From the IMG/VR virus record IMGVR_UViG_3300046665_000384, positions 28,974 through 92,973 of that record: a stretch of DNA of 64,000 nt, one strand, 5' to 3'. The position numbers and the translations under genes were made by a program. This DNA is from a virus. Shown here in pieces: positions 38,170 to 46,273 of this stretch (positions within the stretch are counted from its first letter, which is position 1; each line of letters begins with the position of its first letter). The notes under the pieces are model-generated. The model worked only from the letters and a program-made list of their open reading frames with translations. It did not search any database and was not told where the DNA came from.

Positions 38170-38513
38170 TTTTCGCCTCCGAAGTAGCGGCGCTTCAGCG
38201 TACCGATGATGTCGGCCTCGTTGATTTCGGTGAACAGCTCGCGGCAGGTGGCCAGCGCGAACAGACCGACGAGGAATTCGACCCCGGAATGCACCTTGGG
38301 GCCGGCAATGCTGAAAAACTCGATCACGGCGGGCGCGATGAAGACCGCGCACGCGAAGCCGACCGCGAACGAAATGAGCTTCTGCGACAGGCTCAGGCCC
38401 TCGCCCAAGAACTTGAGCGAGACCGCCGCCCCGGCAGCGCCGGGGAGGTACCCGAGGGCCGCTTTTGCGAGCGCCGTCAGGATCGCGGTAATGGTTGCTA
38501 CTGGTTCTGCCAT
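38166..38513 (-). CDS. Holin candidate
   Basis: 115 residues with two or three hydrophobic stretches (ITAILTALAKAALGYLPGAA, LISFAVGFACAVFIAPAVIE, FLVGLFALATCRELF) and a charged C-terminus (IIGTLKRRYFGGEK), the usual layout of phage holins. It heads the overlapping set holin, small membrane protein, endolysin, Rz/Rz1. Confidence 0.72.
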   Translation of the reverse strand: MAEPVATITAILTALAKAALGYLPGAAGAAVSLKFLGEGLSLSQKLISFAVGFACAVFIAPAVIEFFSIAGPKVHSGVEFLVGLFALATCRELFTEINEADIIGTLKRRYFGGEK

Positions 38514-38529
38514 GTGTATCCCTTCGGCG

Positions 38530-38793
38530 CTATCGCGCGATGACCTTCCCTAAATTGACGATTGCCTTCGCTACGTTGTCGAGGCGGTCGATGATCGCGG
38601 CATCCACTTTGTGCCGGGCCTCCTGCGCTTTCTTCCAGTCGCTGTAGGCCCGGCTATCGAAGATGCTGCGCACGTCGGAACTGCGCATCGCCCGTGCATC
38701 GCTGTAGCTGACACCGAAGTGTAAAAACAAGCTGGCCAGCACTTCGCTATGCTTTTCCTGTGACTGAGAGCGCAATTGCTCCGATAGCGGCAT
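38530..38793 (-). CDS. Small protein overlapping the preceding tail gene, +1 frame
   Basis: 87 residues. LASLFLHFGVSYSDARAMRS then SDVRSIFDSRAYSDWKKAQE recalls the C-terminal extension of tail assembly chaperones. ATG 38793 has no ribosome site and lies 47 bases inside the upstream gene, whose end CAGGAAAAGCATAG is in the -1/+2 frame relative to it. It could be expressed by reinitiation or by a +1 ribosomal shift producing a fusion. Independent expression is not excluded. Confidence 0.5.
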   Translation of the reverse strand: MPLSEQLRSQSQEKHSEVLASLFLHFGVSYSDARAMRSSDVRSIFDSRAYSDWKKAQEARHKVDAAIIDRLDNVAKAIVNLGKVIAR

Positions 38794-39505
38794 GTACGTG
38801 AAATCGTGCCGGTGGCGCTACCGCCCCGGCCTCCTTTGGCAACACGACGACACCCTGCTCATCGAACCAGATCGTGAAAAACTGGCCGTCCCGGTCCAGC
38901 GCAGCGCGATAGTTCAGGTACATGCTGTCGAGCGCGGAACTCGGGAAGGAGCGCATCGTTTCCATGCGCGCCTTGAGCCATTCGGCGTACTTCGCCTCCT
39001 CGGACAGCGGGTCCGGCGTGCTTTCCCCTTCGCGCACCAGCTGCGCCGCCATGGCGCCGAGCAGCCAATAGGCGCGGCCGGGCAGGGTGCTTTCGATCTG
39101 CAACGTCTCCAGCACCTCGGCGGCGGCCCCGGTCAGTGGGCGCAGCACCCATTTGTCGCCGTGGGCCTCGAACGTGGCCGGCGTCTCCGGCAAGTCCTTG
39201 CCTGCGTCCAGATAGTCGGACAGCTTCGACGTTTCGGTGACGGAATAGTCCGGGCCGTCCTCGCGGACGTGGATGCAGTAGTGCGCCAGCGCCATCAGGC
39301 GCTCGCCCACGCTCCATGCGCGCGGATCCGCGACGTGCGCCGGGCTCGGCGTCTCGGCGCTGGCGACGGCCCGCGCAAGGAACTCCGTCAGCGCCTTCTC
39401 GTGGGCCAGCTCGGGCAGGCCGCACAGCTCGATTTCGTCGCCAATGGAAAGCTCCTGCAGGCGGACATCGAGCCGCCTGCGGCGCAGTGGAGAAAAGGTG
39501 ATCAT
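38747..39505 (-). CDS. Tail or baseplate assembly protein (putative chaperone)
   Basis: 252 residues from ATG 39505 (ATGA overlap); the longer frame has no ribosome site. RRRLDVRLQELSIGDEIELC, GLPELAHEKALTEFLARAV and ADPRAWSVGERLMALAHYCI resemble the helical chaperone-like proteins of contractile tails. Nothing is diagnostic of an enzyme. It lies between a tail gene and the lysis cassette. Confidence 0.5.
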   Translation of the reverse strand: MITFSPLRRRRLDVRLQELSIGDEIELCGLPELAHEKALTEFLARAVASAETPSPAHVADPRAWSVGERLMALAHYCIHVREDGPDYSVTETSKLSDYLDAGKDLPETPATFEAHGDKWVLRPLTGAAAEVLETLQIESTLPGRAYWLLGAMAAQLVREGESTPDPLSEEAKYAEWLKARMETMRSFPSSALDSMYLNYRAALDRDGQFFTIWFDEQGVVVLPKEAGAVAPPARFHVHAAIGAIALSVTGKA

Positions 39506-40332
39506 CGATACATCTTCCGTATGTCGCTCCGGTCGAGCGCGGTCAGCGTCGCCACCGTGATCTGGACGGAGCACGAGGTCATGACGCCCTTGTCGGAGCG
39601 GGGGTTGGTGATGGGCTTGCCGACGTTCTCAATGACCATCGGCATAAAGGTCTGGTCGCCGTATCGGATGCCGATGATCTGCGGCGTCTCGGACGGGAAA
39701 ATGGTGTCGAAAACGTTCTGGCTCAGCCCGTTCTTGAGCCCGCCCGCGACCAAGCCATCGCTGGACAGGCGCTGCGGCGCGGCCCACTCTTCCAGCTTCA
39801 GGATCGGGTCGCGCACTTCCTTGATTTCGTCCTTCAGCGCGCGAAAGTGCAGCGTGAAAGTGAGTTTGACGGGCGGCATGCCGCTGAAAATCTGCGTGCT
39901 GTTGAGCTTGGTGATGCCGGTCTTGCCTTCCAGCTTGCGGGACATCTCGGTCGCCTGATTCGACAGCTTGCCGAACGTCTCGGGCATCACGCCGCCATTG
40001 GCCACGCCCTGCAAAATCGAGGTCAGGCTGCCCGACTGGAGCATCGCCGACAGGGCAGGGGCTTTAGACTCCGCGCCGGCATTCTCGAACGGACTGTTCC
40101 ACGTCAGCGACATCTCGCTCGTGCCCTCCGTCATGGGGGCATGCACCTCAATGGTGTCGTCGGCCACGTACAGGTCGTCCGTCGTGCCGTCCTTCTTGCG
40201 ACCCTGTTCCCAGCCGGTCCCGTCCGACAGCTTGCGGACCGGGTAGAGCCGGGCAATGAGGTGCGGAGATAGGCCGGTCCAGTCGGAACTGAGGACGGTG
40301 ACGGCGCTCGATGACGTGGGCAGGTTTGGCAT
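39502..40332 (-). CDS. Tail/baseplate structural protein (putative)
   Basis: 276 residues. VTVLSSDWTGLSPHLIARLY at the start, DDTIEVHAPMTEGTSEMSLT, ILQGVANGGVMPETFGKLSN and LTFTLHFRALKDEIKEVRDP suggest a beta-rich virion protein with a tube-like C-terminal domain (MPMVIENVGKPITNP, SCSVQITVATLTAL). A terminator and a late-type promoter separate it from the previous gene, so it starts its own transcription unit. Confidence 0.55.
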   Translation of the reverse strand: MPNLPTSSSAVTVLSSDWTGLSPHLIARLYPVRKLSDGTGWEQGRKKDGTTDDLYVADDTIEVHAPMTEGTSEMSLTWNSPFENAGAESKAPALSAMLQSGSLTSILQGVANGGVMPETFGKLSNQATEMSRKLEGKTGITKLNSTQIFSGMPPVKLTFTLHFRALKDEIKEVRDPILKLEEWAAPQRLSSDGLVAGGLKNGLSQNVFDTIFPSETPQIIGIRYGDQTFMPMVIENVGKPITNPRSDKGVMTSCSVQITVATLTALDRSDIRKMYR

Positions 40333-40338
40333 GCCCGC

Positions 40339-40379
40339 AGTATCGGCCGGGCGCAGGCGCGGGCCTTGCGTCCTTTTCC
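40339..40379 (-). promoter_or_regulatory. Putative late promoter (copy 2)
   Basis: GGAAAA (40379-40374), 29 bases, GATACT (40344-40339) on the minus strand. It lies between a terminator and the gene starting at 40332. Confidence 0.65.
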
Positions 40380-40387
40380 AATGGACG

Positions 40388-40413
40388 AAAAAAAGGGCGG
40401 GGATGTCCCGCCC
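40388..40413 (-). terminator. Terminator after the 237-aa gene
   Basis: On the minus strand GGGCGGG-ACATC-CCCGCCC followed by seven T. It separates the sheath unit from the following tail genes. Confidence 0.85.
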
Positions 40414-40433
40414 TTCGGTTCAGCGCCCGAGGA

Positions 40434-41147
40434 TTACAGGCCGGCCGCTTTACGCTTGCGCATCGACTTCATGCGGCGGACCGTGGCGGCGGCCGAGTGC
40501 GACTTGCGCAGCATCTTGCGGATGCTGATTTTCTGCTTGGCCGTCAAGCGGACGTGGCCGGAGATGCGTTTGTTGATGCGCACCTTCTTGCCGTTGCGGA
40601 ACGCGATGCGCTTCTTGTACACGGCGTCGAACACCGCGCCGTCCGACTCGTCGTCGAACGCGAACGCATCGATTTCGTCGCCGGCCGCGTCTTCGCCGTC
40701 CGGCAGGGCCGCGACAATGAGGTCGTGCACGCGGTCGGCGGCGGCGGCGTCGAAGTTGTTCAGCAGCGCGTCGCAGTCGTCGTCCGAGACGCCCTTGGCC
40801 GACAGGTAGTCCCATGCGTTGTCCAGCACGGCCGTGCACACTTCCTGCTCGGCGTCATCGAGTTCGCCGTCCTTGTCGGCATCGGCCACGCCAACCACCA
40901 GCGCCAGCAGGCGGTCGGCGAGAGTTTCGCCGTCAGCCAGATCGTCCGCGCTCGTCTCCGCCCACTGCTGGACGATGGCGGCGGCCTTCAGGCGCAGGTC
41001 GGTGTCGGCGTAGGACGACGCATCGGCTGGGGCCGAATTGTCCACGCCATCGAGCACGGCCACGGTTTTCGCTTTCGACTCCGGTTTCGCGGCGGCCGGG
41101 GACGGCATCGCCGCGCGCAGCGCCATCGCGAGAGGGGTTTTCATCAT
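40434..41147 (-). CDS. Acidic hypothetical virion-region protein
   Basis: 237 residues; AAGGAAGA before the ATG. The first half is acidic and helical; VVGVADADKDGELDDAEQEV looks like an EF-hand-type acidic loop (DADKDGELDD). The C-terminal 50 residues are very basic (FRNGKKVRINKRISGHVRLT, RKMLRKSHSAAATVRRMKSM), suggesting binding to DNA or acidic surfaces. It follows the sheath gene. It could be a scaffold or head protein. Confidence 0.55.
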   Translation of the reverse strand: MMKTPLAMALRAAMPSPAAAKPESKAKTVAVLDGVDNSAPADASSYADTDLRLKAAAIVQQWAETSADDLADGETLADRLLALVVGVADADKDGELDDAEQEVCTAVLDNAWDYLSAKGVSDDDCDALLNNFDAAAADRVHDLIVAALPDGEDAAGDEIDAFAFDDESDGAVFDAVYKKRIAFRNGKKVRINKRISGHVRLTAKQKISIRKMLRKSHSAAATVRRMKSMRKRKAAGL

Positions 41148-41159
41148 GTCAGTTCTTCC

Positions 41160-42788
41160 TTATCGGGACAGGGTTTGGGTAATGTAGATCGCGCGCGCCA
41201 CGCCGTCGTAGTGCGTACCGTAGTTGATGTCGAAGCGGTCGGCCGGGCGCTGCGCGTTGCGCGTCACCGTGAACGTGTAGCCTTTGTCGCCCAGCGCTGC
41301 ATCGTTCGACGGGACCAGCCAGCCGGAGGCACGGCAACCGTCGAAGAACGACTTCAGGAACGTCTCGGTACGGCGGATCGCGACGTCCATCGGCAGCTGC
41401 TTCGTACCCTTGGCGAACTTCGCCACGGTGTCATCCACCGACGCGCTCATCTCGGCCACCGAAACCAGCTTCTTGTACGACGTGCTGACCTTGGCGCAGG
41501 TGAGCGAATCGGTGAACACGAAACGACCGCCATCTTCGTACGTCTCGAACAGCACCGGGTTGATACGCGCCTTGGCCAGATCGTTCAGCTCGGGGTCGCT
41601 CGGCGTCGTCAGCTGCTTGATGCCCGTGCGGCCCAACGGCCAGTTCTTGCCGGCGACCGGCGCATTTTTCGGCGCGATACCGTATGCGTTGGTCTGCGCG
41701 TTGCGTGCGCAGCGCAGGCCGATGTTGTAGCCCGAGGTGCCGATGACTGCCTTGCCGCCGTTCACCGGATCGTCCGACTGGAGCGGAGCCCAATAGGCCG
41801 CAACGTAGTGCGTGTCGATGTTCAGCTGGTTCACGAATGCGATGGCCGCCGCCGCGCTCAGGGTGCCGGGAACGTCGAATGCCATGGGGCGGTTCGAGCG
41901 CACCGCCAGCTGCACCAGCTTGGACAGCAGAGATACGCTGGCCGTGCCGCCGCCCATGATGTAGCCGAAGTCGTAGGAGCCTTTTTCGATCAGGTTGATG
42001 GCCTTGTCGTAATGCGTGTCCGTGTAGGCCGTGCCGCCTTCCGAGAACAGCACCAGCGGCGACGCGCCGGTCGTGGCGACCTTGGCCGTGCCGTCAGCGT
42101 TGCGGCCGTAGCAGTCGGCATTGGTCGGGATGGACGCGTTCGCGGCGACGCTGATCGTGACCGCATCGGTCTGCGCCGAGATGACCGCGCCGATGAAGTA
42201 GTCCTGCCCGTAGTCGTCCTTGGCCGCCGGATCGAGCGACCCGGTGAATTCGTACAGCAGGTTGCCGTTCGGCTCAAGGATGCTCAGGGTGATGACTTTC
42301 GCCGGGATCGCGGTCACGCCGTCCGTGTCCAGCACCTTTTCGGCCGACACCTTGATCGTGATGCCGTCGTTGAAGCATTCGAGGTGCTGGAGGTAGAACA
42401 CATACGGGGCGATGGGAACCGCTGCGCTCGCGGCGAACGAAGACGCGCCACCGGCTGCGACGTTGAACACGGCATAGCTGTTGACCGCCGCATCGGTCAC
42501 GAGGCGCGCCACGACAGCCTCGGCCGTGCCATTGTTCAGGGCTTCATACAGCTGCACGTAGGTCTCGTTGAGCGCCGACACGCGGATCGATTCCGGCGCG
42601 CCCAGCACCGAGCGCAGATTGCCGCGATTGACCCGGAACGCGGCATCGATGCGCCCGCGCTTAAAGCGGCCAACGGTGGCCGCCATCTGGTCGCTGTTGC
42701 CGGTCGCGAAGCCGTCCGTGTTGTCACGGAGCGGGTTCAGCTGAACGCCCGGTTGCGCGCCCAGCTGACGGGTATGGGGATAGAACAT
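41160..42788 (-). CDS. Tail sheath protein
   Basis: 542 residues. The start YPHTRQLGAQPGVQLNPLRD, the repeated beta-rich central region, GYNIGLRCARNAQTNAYGIA, NPVLFETYEDGGRFVFTDSL, and the C-terminal domain (KFAKGTKQLPMDVAIRRTET, SFFDGCRASGWLVPSNDAAL, ADRFDINYGTHYDGVARAIY) follow the organisation of contractile tail sheaths, whose C-terminal domain forms the inner contractile ring. AAGGA precedes the ATG. It identifies the phage as a myovirus. Confidence 0.8.
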   Translation of the reverse strand: MFYPHTRQLGAQPGVQLNPLRDNTDGFATGNSDQMAATVGRFKRGRIDAAFRVNRGNLRSVLGAPESIRVSALNETYVQLYEALNNGTAEAVVARLVTDAAVNSYAVFNVAAGGASSFAASAAVPIAPYVFYLQHLECFNDGITIKVSAEKVLDTDGVTAIPAKVITLSILEPNGNLLYEFTGSLDPAAKDDYGQDYFIGAVISAQTDAVTISVAANASIPTNADCYGRNADGTAKVATTGASPLVLFSEGGTAYTDTHYDKAINLIEKGSYDFGYIMGGGTASVSLLSKLVQLAVRSNRPMAFDVPGTLSAAAAIAFVNQLNIDTHYVAAYWAPLQSDDPVNGGKAVIGTSGYNIGLRCARNAQTNAYGIAPKNAPVAGKNWPLGRTGIKQLTTPSDPELNDLAKARINPVLFETYEDGGRFVFTDSLTCAKVSTSYKKLVSVAEMSASVDDTVAKFAKGTKQLPMDVAIRRTETFLKSFFDGCRASGWLVPSNDAALGDKGYTFTVTRNAQRPADRFDINYGTHYDGVARAIYITQTLSR

Positions 42789-42806
42789 GGATAACGTTCC
42801 TTCGCG

Positions 42807-43412
42807 TTATTCGACTTCGGCAACGCGCAGCATCGGCGGTTCCGAGTCCTTGTAATGGTCGGAAATCGACAGGATCGACGCGCACTCGAAGCGCATGCGC
42901 GCCAGCTCGTCCTCGTCATTCACCGGAACCGGCATGGTGCTGTGCGGCGCGACGTGATGACGGGCGACGACGTACGGGATCGGCGTGTCGTTCACGATTT
43001 CCACGAGGCGGGGGAATTCCAACACCGTGATCACGGACAGGGCCGACAGGCCCAGCACGGCCGCGTCATCGACATCGGCAGAGTTGCCCTTGTCTTGCAG
43101 ATCGCCTGCCGATCCGTCGTCGCCCGCTGCGCCGGGCAGCGTCGTCGTGTCGGTCGAGCCCGCCGCGCCCGCCGTAGTGGCGAAATCGGATGCTCCCGTG
43201 GCGTCGCCTGCCGAGCCATCGCCCGGCGTGCCGGCCAGCGCCAGCGCTGTCGAATCGGTCGCGCCCGTCGCACCTGCCGAAGCGGCAGAATTGGCTGCGC
43301 CCGTGGTGTCGCCTGCAACGATGCCGCTGTTCTGATCGCCTTGGGTCGGCGGGAGAGCTGCCACCACCTTTTTACGGGTAGTGGCAGCAGTGGTTTTACC
43401 CTCTGCTGCCAT
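42807..43412 (-). CDS. Low-complexity virion-region protein
   Basis: 201 residues, AAGGAG before the ATG. Residues about 25-110 are a Gly/Ala/Thr/Ser/Asp-rich low-complexity tract made of related blocks (GDTTGAANSAASAGATGATD, GDGSAGDATGASDF). The C-terminal half is ordered (VLGLSALSVITVLEFPRLVE, TPIPYVVARHHVAP). It lies between capsid and sheath genes, so it may be a head decoration, head-tail connector or terminator protein. Confidence 0.5.
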   Translation of the reverse strand: MAAEGKTTAATTRKKVVAALPPTQGDQNSGIVAGDTTGAANSAASAGATGATDSTALALAGTPGDGSAGDATGASDFATTAGAAGSTDTTTLPGAAGDDGSAGDLQDKGNSADVDDAAVLGLSALSVITVLEFPRLVEIVNDTPIPYVVARHHVAPHSTMPVPVNDEDELARMRFECASILSISDHYKDSEPPMLRVAEVE

Positions 43413-43427
43413 TGCTTCAGCTCCTTA

Positions 43428-45071
43428 TCAGAACAGGTTCGTGACCGTGATCAGCGCGCAGCCGGCCGCCGACATGTCGTGCGGGTTGGTGGCCGTGAAG
43501 CTGCGGGCGTGGAAGCCAACGCCCGAGCGCAGGTCGGTACCGGTGCCCAGCGGCTCGAACATCGGGGCCGACGCGTCGCCGAAGATGATCGGGTTGCGTG
43601 CGGTCTGCTGCGAACGGCCCACTGCGAGGATTTCGCAGGTCTTGTTGTCCGCCGACTCGTTGACCACCTTCGGGGTGTAATACACCTCGTATTTGCCGAA
43701 CAGACGGCCGACGCGGTAGATGCCCGGACGTGCGGTGACGCCGGACGGCTCGAACAGCTCGCGCGGCATGGCGAGGAACTGCGCCATGATGTTCTTGCCG
43801 ACGTACAGGTGCGTGATGCCGTGATCCGCCGTGTCTTCGGCCATCTTCTGGTCGCCCACGCCCAGCACCGCCGAGAAGTTCTGCCAGATTTGCGCCTGCG
43901 TCTTCTGCTGAATCTGGGTCGAATATTGGAAATCGAAGGTGAGCGGGTTCTGGAACTTGCCGATCATCTTGACCTTGCGCAGCGCGTCGTAGTGACGCTC
44001 CAGCGCGTACTGGGCGCGAATCGTCAGCATGGCTTCGGCGCCAGCGTCGATGCCGACTTCATTCGCGAACTGCGAACGCGATTCCGGCGTGACCTGATAG
44101 ATCACGCGGAACGGGTTGGCGAACAGCTGGTACATGGCCGCCTGCACGGACATGCGCGGCGTCACCGACGCGTCCGCTTCGTAGTCCACGTACGTTTCGC
44201 AGGTCACGACCGTGCCGGCCGGGAATGCCGTGTTCGGCGTTACGGAGACTTCGCCGCTGGCCGGCTTCACGGTGCCGGTCAGGGTGTAGTCGGTCGAGCC
44301 GAGGCGAACCGTGCCGCTCACCGGGACGGTGGCCAGCACGTTCGAGCCGTTGGTCACTTCGGTCACGGCGCGCTTGCCGTTGACGTAGACGATGGTGCGG
44401 CCGCGCAGCAGGTTCAGTACCGCGCCAGTACCGTCCGTTCGCCTCGTGAACGTGAACTTGTAGTTCGCGGTATCGTTCGGAGCTGCCAGTTCCTGCACGC
44501 GCGCGCCGGCCACGTAGCCGCCGCCGGCCGCAACGCCGTCCATCATGTCCGACACCTTGTAGTCGCCCCAGTCGCTGCCGGCGAGGTGATTGACGATGAT
44601 CAGGCGGGCTTCGTTCGAGCCTTTGTCGGCCGGCAGGTAGCCGGCGAACGGGCATGCTTCGGCCAGCGCGCCCATGACGGCGACGATGGGGGCGTTCGGG
44701 TTGATCGAAATCTGGTCGTGGTGGCTGTTGTTCACCGAGTCGAAGATGCTGCGACCCTGATGGACAGCCGACAGCAGAACGTCGCCGCTCGGGCTGACGC
44801 CATGTTCAGCCGCGTACGCTTTCACGCCGTCGAAAATCGCCTTGACAATCATTTCGCCCTGCTTGTCGGTGGCGCGGCCGAGCAGCTCGTCGAGCACGCG
44901 CGGCGTGCCCCCGGAGGCGTTCTTGATCGAGCCCATGGCCGTATCCGCCGCTGCCGCCGAATCCAGCACCATGCCGGCCGTCGATCCAGCGCCGACGATG
45001 CCGCTGACGAAATGCTCCAGCTGAATTTCGTCTTCCTTGGTGTACTTCTCTTGCGTGTTAGTTCCGCTCAT
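43428..45071 (-). CDS. Major capsid protein candidate
   Basis: 547 residues from ATG 45071 with AAGGGAAAG upstream. The long frame has MVLDSAAAADTAMGSIKNAS, HQGRSIFDSVNNSHHDQISI, an inserted Ig-like region (about 225-300, TIVYVNGKRAVTEVTNGSNV, GTVRLGSTDYTLTGTVKPAS), then EVGIDAGAEAMLTIRAQYAL and TDLRSGVGFHARSFTATNP. Size and composition match large myovirus capsid proteins, for example the P1 head protein at about the same length. It has its own late-type promoter, as expected for the most abundant virion protein. No diagnostic motif exists, so this is by size, order and composition. Confidence 0.7.
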   Translation of the reverse strand: MSGTNTQEKYTKEDEIQLEHFVSGIVGAGSTAGMVLDSAAAADTAMGSIKNASGGTPRVLDELLGRATDKQGEMIVKAIFDGVKAYAAEHGVSPSGDVLLSAVHQGRSIFDSVNNSHHDQISINPNAPIVAVMGALAEACPFAGYLPADKGSNEARLIIVNHLAGSDWGDYKVSDMMDGVAAGGGYVAGARVQELAAPNDTANYKFTFTRRTDGTGAVLNLLRGRTIVYVNGKRAVTEVTNGSNVLATVPVSGTVRLGSTDYTLTGTVKPASGEVSVTPNTAFPAGTVVTCETYVDYEADASVTPRMSVQAAMYQLFANPFRVIYQVTPESRSQFANEVGIDAGAEAMLTIRAQYALERHYDALRKVKMIGKFQNPLTFDFQYSTQIQQKTQAQIWQNFSAVLGVGDQKMAEDTADHGITHLYVGKNIMAQFLAMPRELFEPSGVTARPGIYRVGRLFGKYEVYYTPKVVNESADNKTCEILAVGRSQQTARNPIIFGDASAPMFEPLGTGTDLRSGVGFHARSFTATNPHDMSAAGCALITVTNLF

Positions 45072-45145
45072 TGCTTTCCCTTGAAAAATGGATGTTGATT
45101 GCACTTCAAACTAATGCGCGGAACCCCGCACATAACTGAGACTTC

Positions 45146-45189
45146 ATTGTCAGGCGGCGCTATGGGGCCGCCGGTCGTCGTTTTCCTAA
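45146..45189 (-). promoter_or_regulatory. Putative late promoter (copy 3) of capsid gene
   Basis: TTAGGAAAACG (45189-45179), 27 bases, GACAAT (45151-45146) on the minus strand, 75 bases before the capsid ATG. Confidence 0.7.
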
Positions 45190-45680
45190 CTCGGCACCGG
45201 TTCGCCGGTCAGGGATGCCAGCTCGTCGCGCGCGGCGCTGATGGCCTCGTCGACCGAAGCGATTTTTTCGCGCAGAACCTGCTCCATCTTTGGCGCGGCG
45301 GTGCGAATCGACTTGGGCAGCTCGACCTTCGTTTTCGCCAGCGCGGCTTGGAACTTGGCCCGGCCCTTGGTCATCGCGGCGACGATTTCGACGACCGCCT
45401 TCTGGTGATCGTCCTGCGAGCGCAGCGGCAGCAGCTTGCCGTTCACCTTGGCCTGATAAACGTCGCCGGTCTGCTTGATGCCGAAGCTCACGGTCTGGTT
45501 GTCCGCGAAGCCGAAATGCACCTCGCGGTAGCTCACGCCGGCCGTGCGGCGCACCTTGGCGTCGACGTCGACCGTTGCGACGGCGGCCCCGGCCTGCGCG
45601 AAGTAGCGCTTGGCCTTCTTGATGGATTCCTCCTTGCCGGAGAGGTTGAAGAAATCGAAAATCAGGTTTTTATCTGCCAT
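45186..45680 (-). CDS. DarA_N-like anti-restriction virion protein
   Basis: 164 residues. IFDFFNLSGKEESIKKAKRY, FAQAGAAVATVDVDAKVRRT, AGVSYREVHFGFADNQTVSF, IKQTGDVYQAKVNGKLLPLR and SQDDHQKAVVEIVAAMTKGR match my recollection of the DarA N-terminal family. DarA of phage P1 is packaged in the head and enters the cell to protect DNA from type I restriction. Here it is a stand-alone short form just upstream of the capsid gene. With the DarB-like gene at 54571 it suggests a DarAB-type defence. Confidence 0.65.
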   Translation of the reverse strand: MADKNLIFDFFNLSGKEESIKKAKRYFAQAGAAVATVDVDAKVRRTAGVSYREVHFGFADNQTVSFGIKQTGDVYQAKVNGKLLPLRSQDDHQKAVVEIVAAMTKGRAKFQAALAKTKVELPKSIRTAAPKMEQVLREKIASVDEAISAARDELASLTGEPVPS

Positions 45681-45691
45681 CTCTGCTCCAT

Positions 45692-46273
45692 TTAAGCGGG
45701 CGGTCCGGACTTCTCGCCCGGATTGCCCGGCTTGGTCTTGTCGTGCATGTGCGTGCTGCCAATGTCCTTGCCGTTGTTCTTGACGCTGCCGCTGCCCTCC
45801 AAGCCGGCGTTGTAGGTAATGAGGCCGTCGACCGTAACCGCGCCGGTAAAGTGGGAGTCGGGCGAATCCACGAGTACCTTGGGCGACGTCACCGTCGCCT
45901 GATTGCTCGCGTTCACCTCGACCTTGGGCGCATTGATCGTGACCTTTACGCCTGCGTCGATCACGAACCCCTCGTCAGCCGTGAACTGGAAGTTTGCATG
46001 CTCGAACCTGCGCCAATCGATGCCGTTTTCCTCGTTCCTCGGCCGGTACCCGACGATGACCGGGTAGCGCGTGTCGCCGCGCTCGAACGCCAGCCACACG
46101 TCATCGCCCGGCTTGACGCGGATTTCGGTGTGATAGCTCTTATCCCCAAGCGGGTTGCAGAACTGGGCCTCGGGCAGGTCGGTTGCGCCGTCCGTCAAGC
46201 CGGGGATGCGCACCTTCGCAATGCGCGCCTCGCGGTCGATGGAATCCACTACGGCAGGTAACAAACTGATCAC
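45692..46273 (-). CDS. Baseplate spike protein (gpV/gp5 OB-fold type)
   Basis: 193 residues. VVDSIDREARIAKVRIPGLT, QFCNPLGDKSYHTEIRVKPG and DDVWLAFERGDTRYPVIVGY are the OB-fold of phage baseplate assembly V/gp5-type proteins. It is followed by a repetitive beta-helix (VEVNASNQATVTSPKVLVDS, HFTGAVTVDGLITY) and a flexible tip rich in Gly/Asn/His (THMHDKTKPGNPGEKSG). It caps the tail tube and pierces the outer membrane. Confidence 0.82.
   Translation of the reverse strand: MISLLPAVVDSIDREARIAKVRIPGLTDGATDLPEAQFCNPLGDKSYHTEIRVKPGDDVWLAFERGDTRYPVIVGYRPRNEENGIDWRRFEHANFQFTADEGFVIDAGVKVTINAPKVEVNASNQATVTSPKVLVDSPDSHFTGAVTVDGLITYNAGLEGSGSVKNNGKDIGSTHMHDKTKPGNPGEKSGPPA

Noticed and set aside
40311-45098. 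Long plus-strand frames (827 and 747 residues) antisense to sheath and capsid genes
   Set aside because: Same GC-driven shadow effect; the minus-strand proteins have recognisable virion patterns, ribosome sites and promoters.
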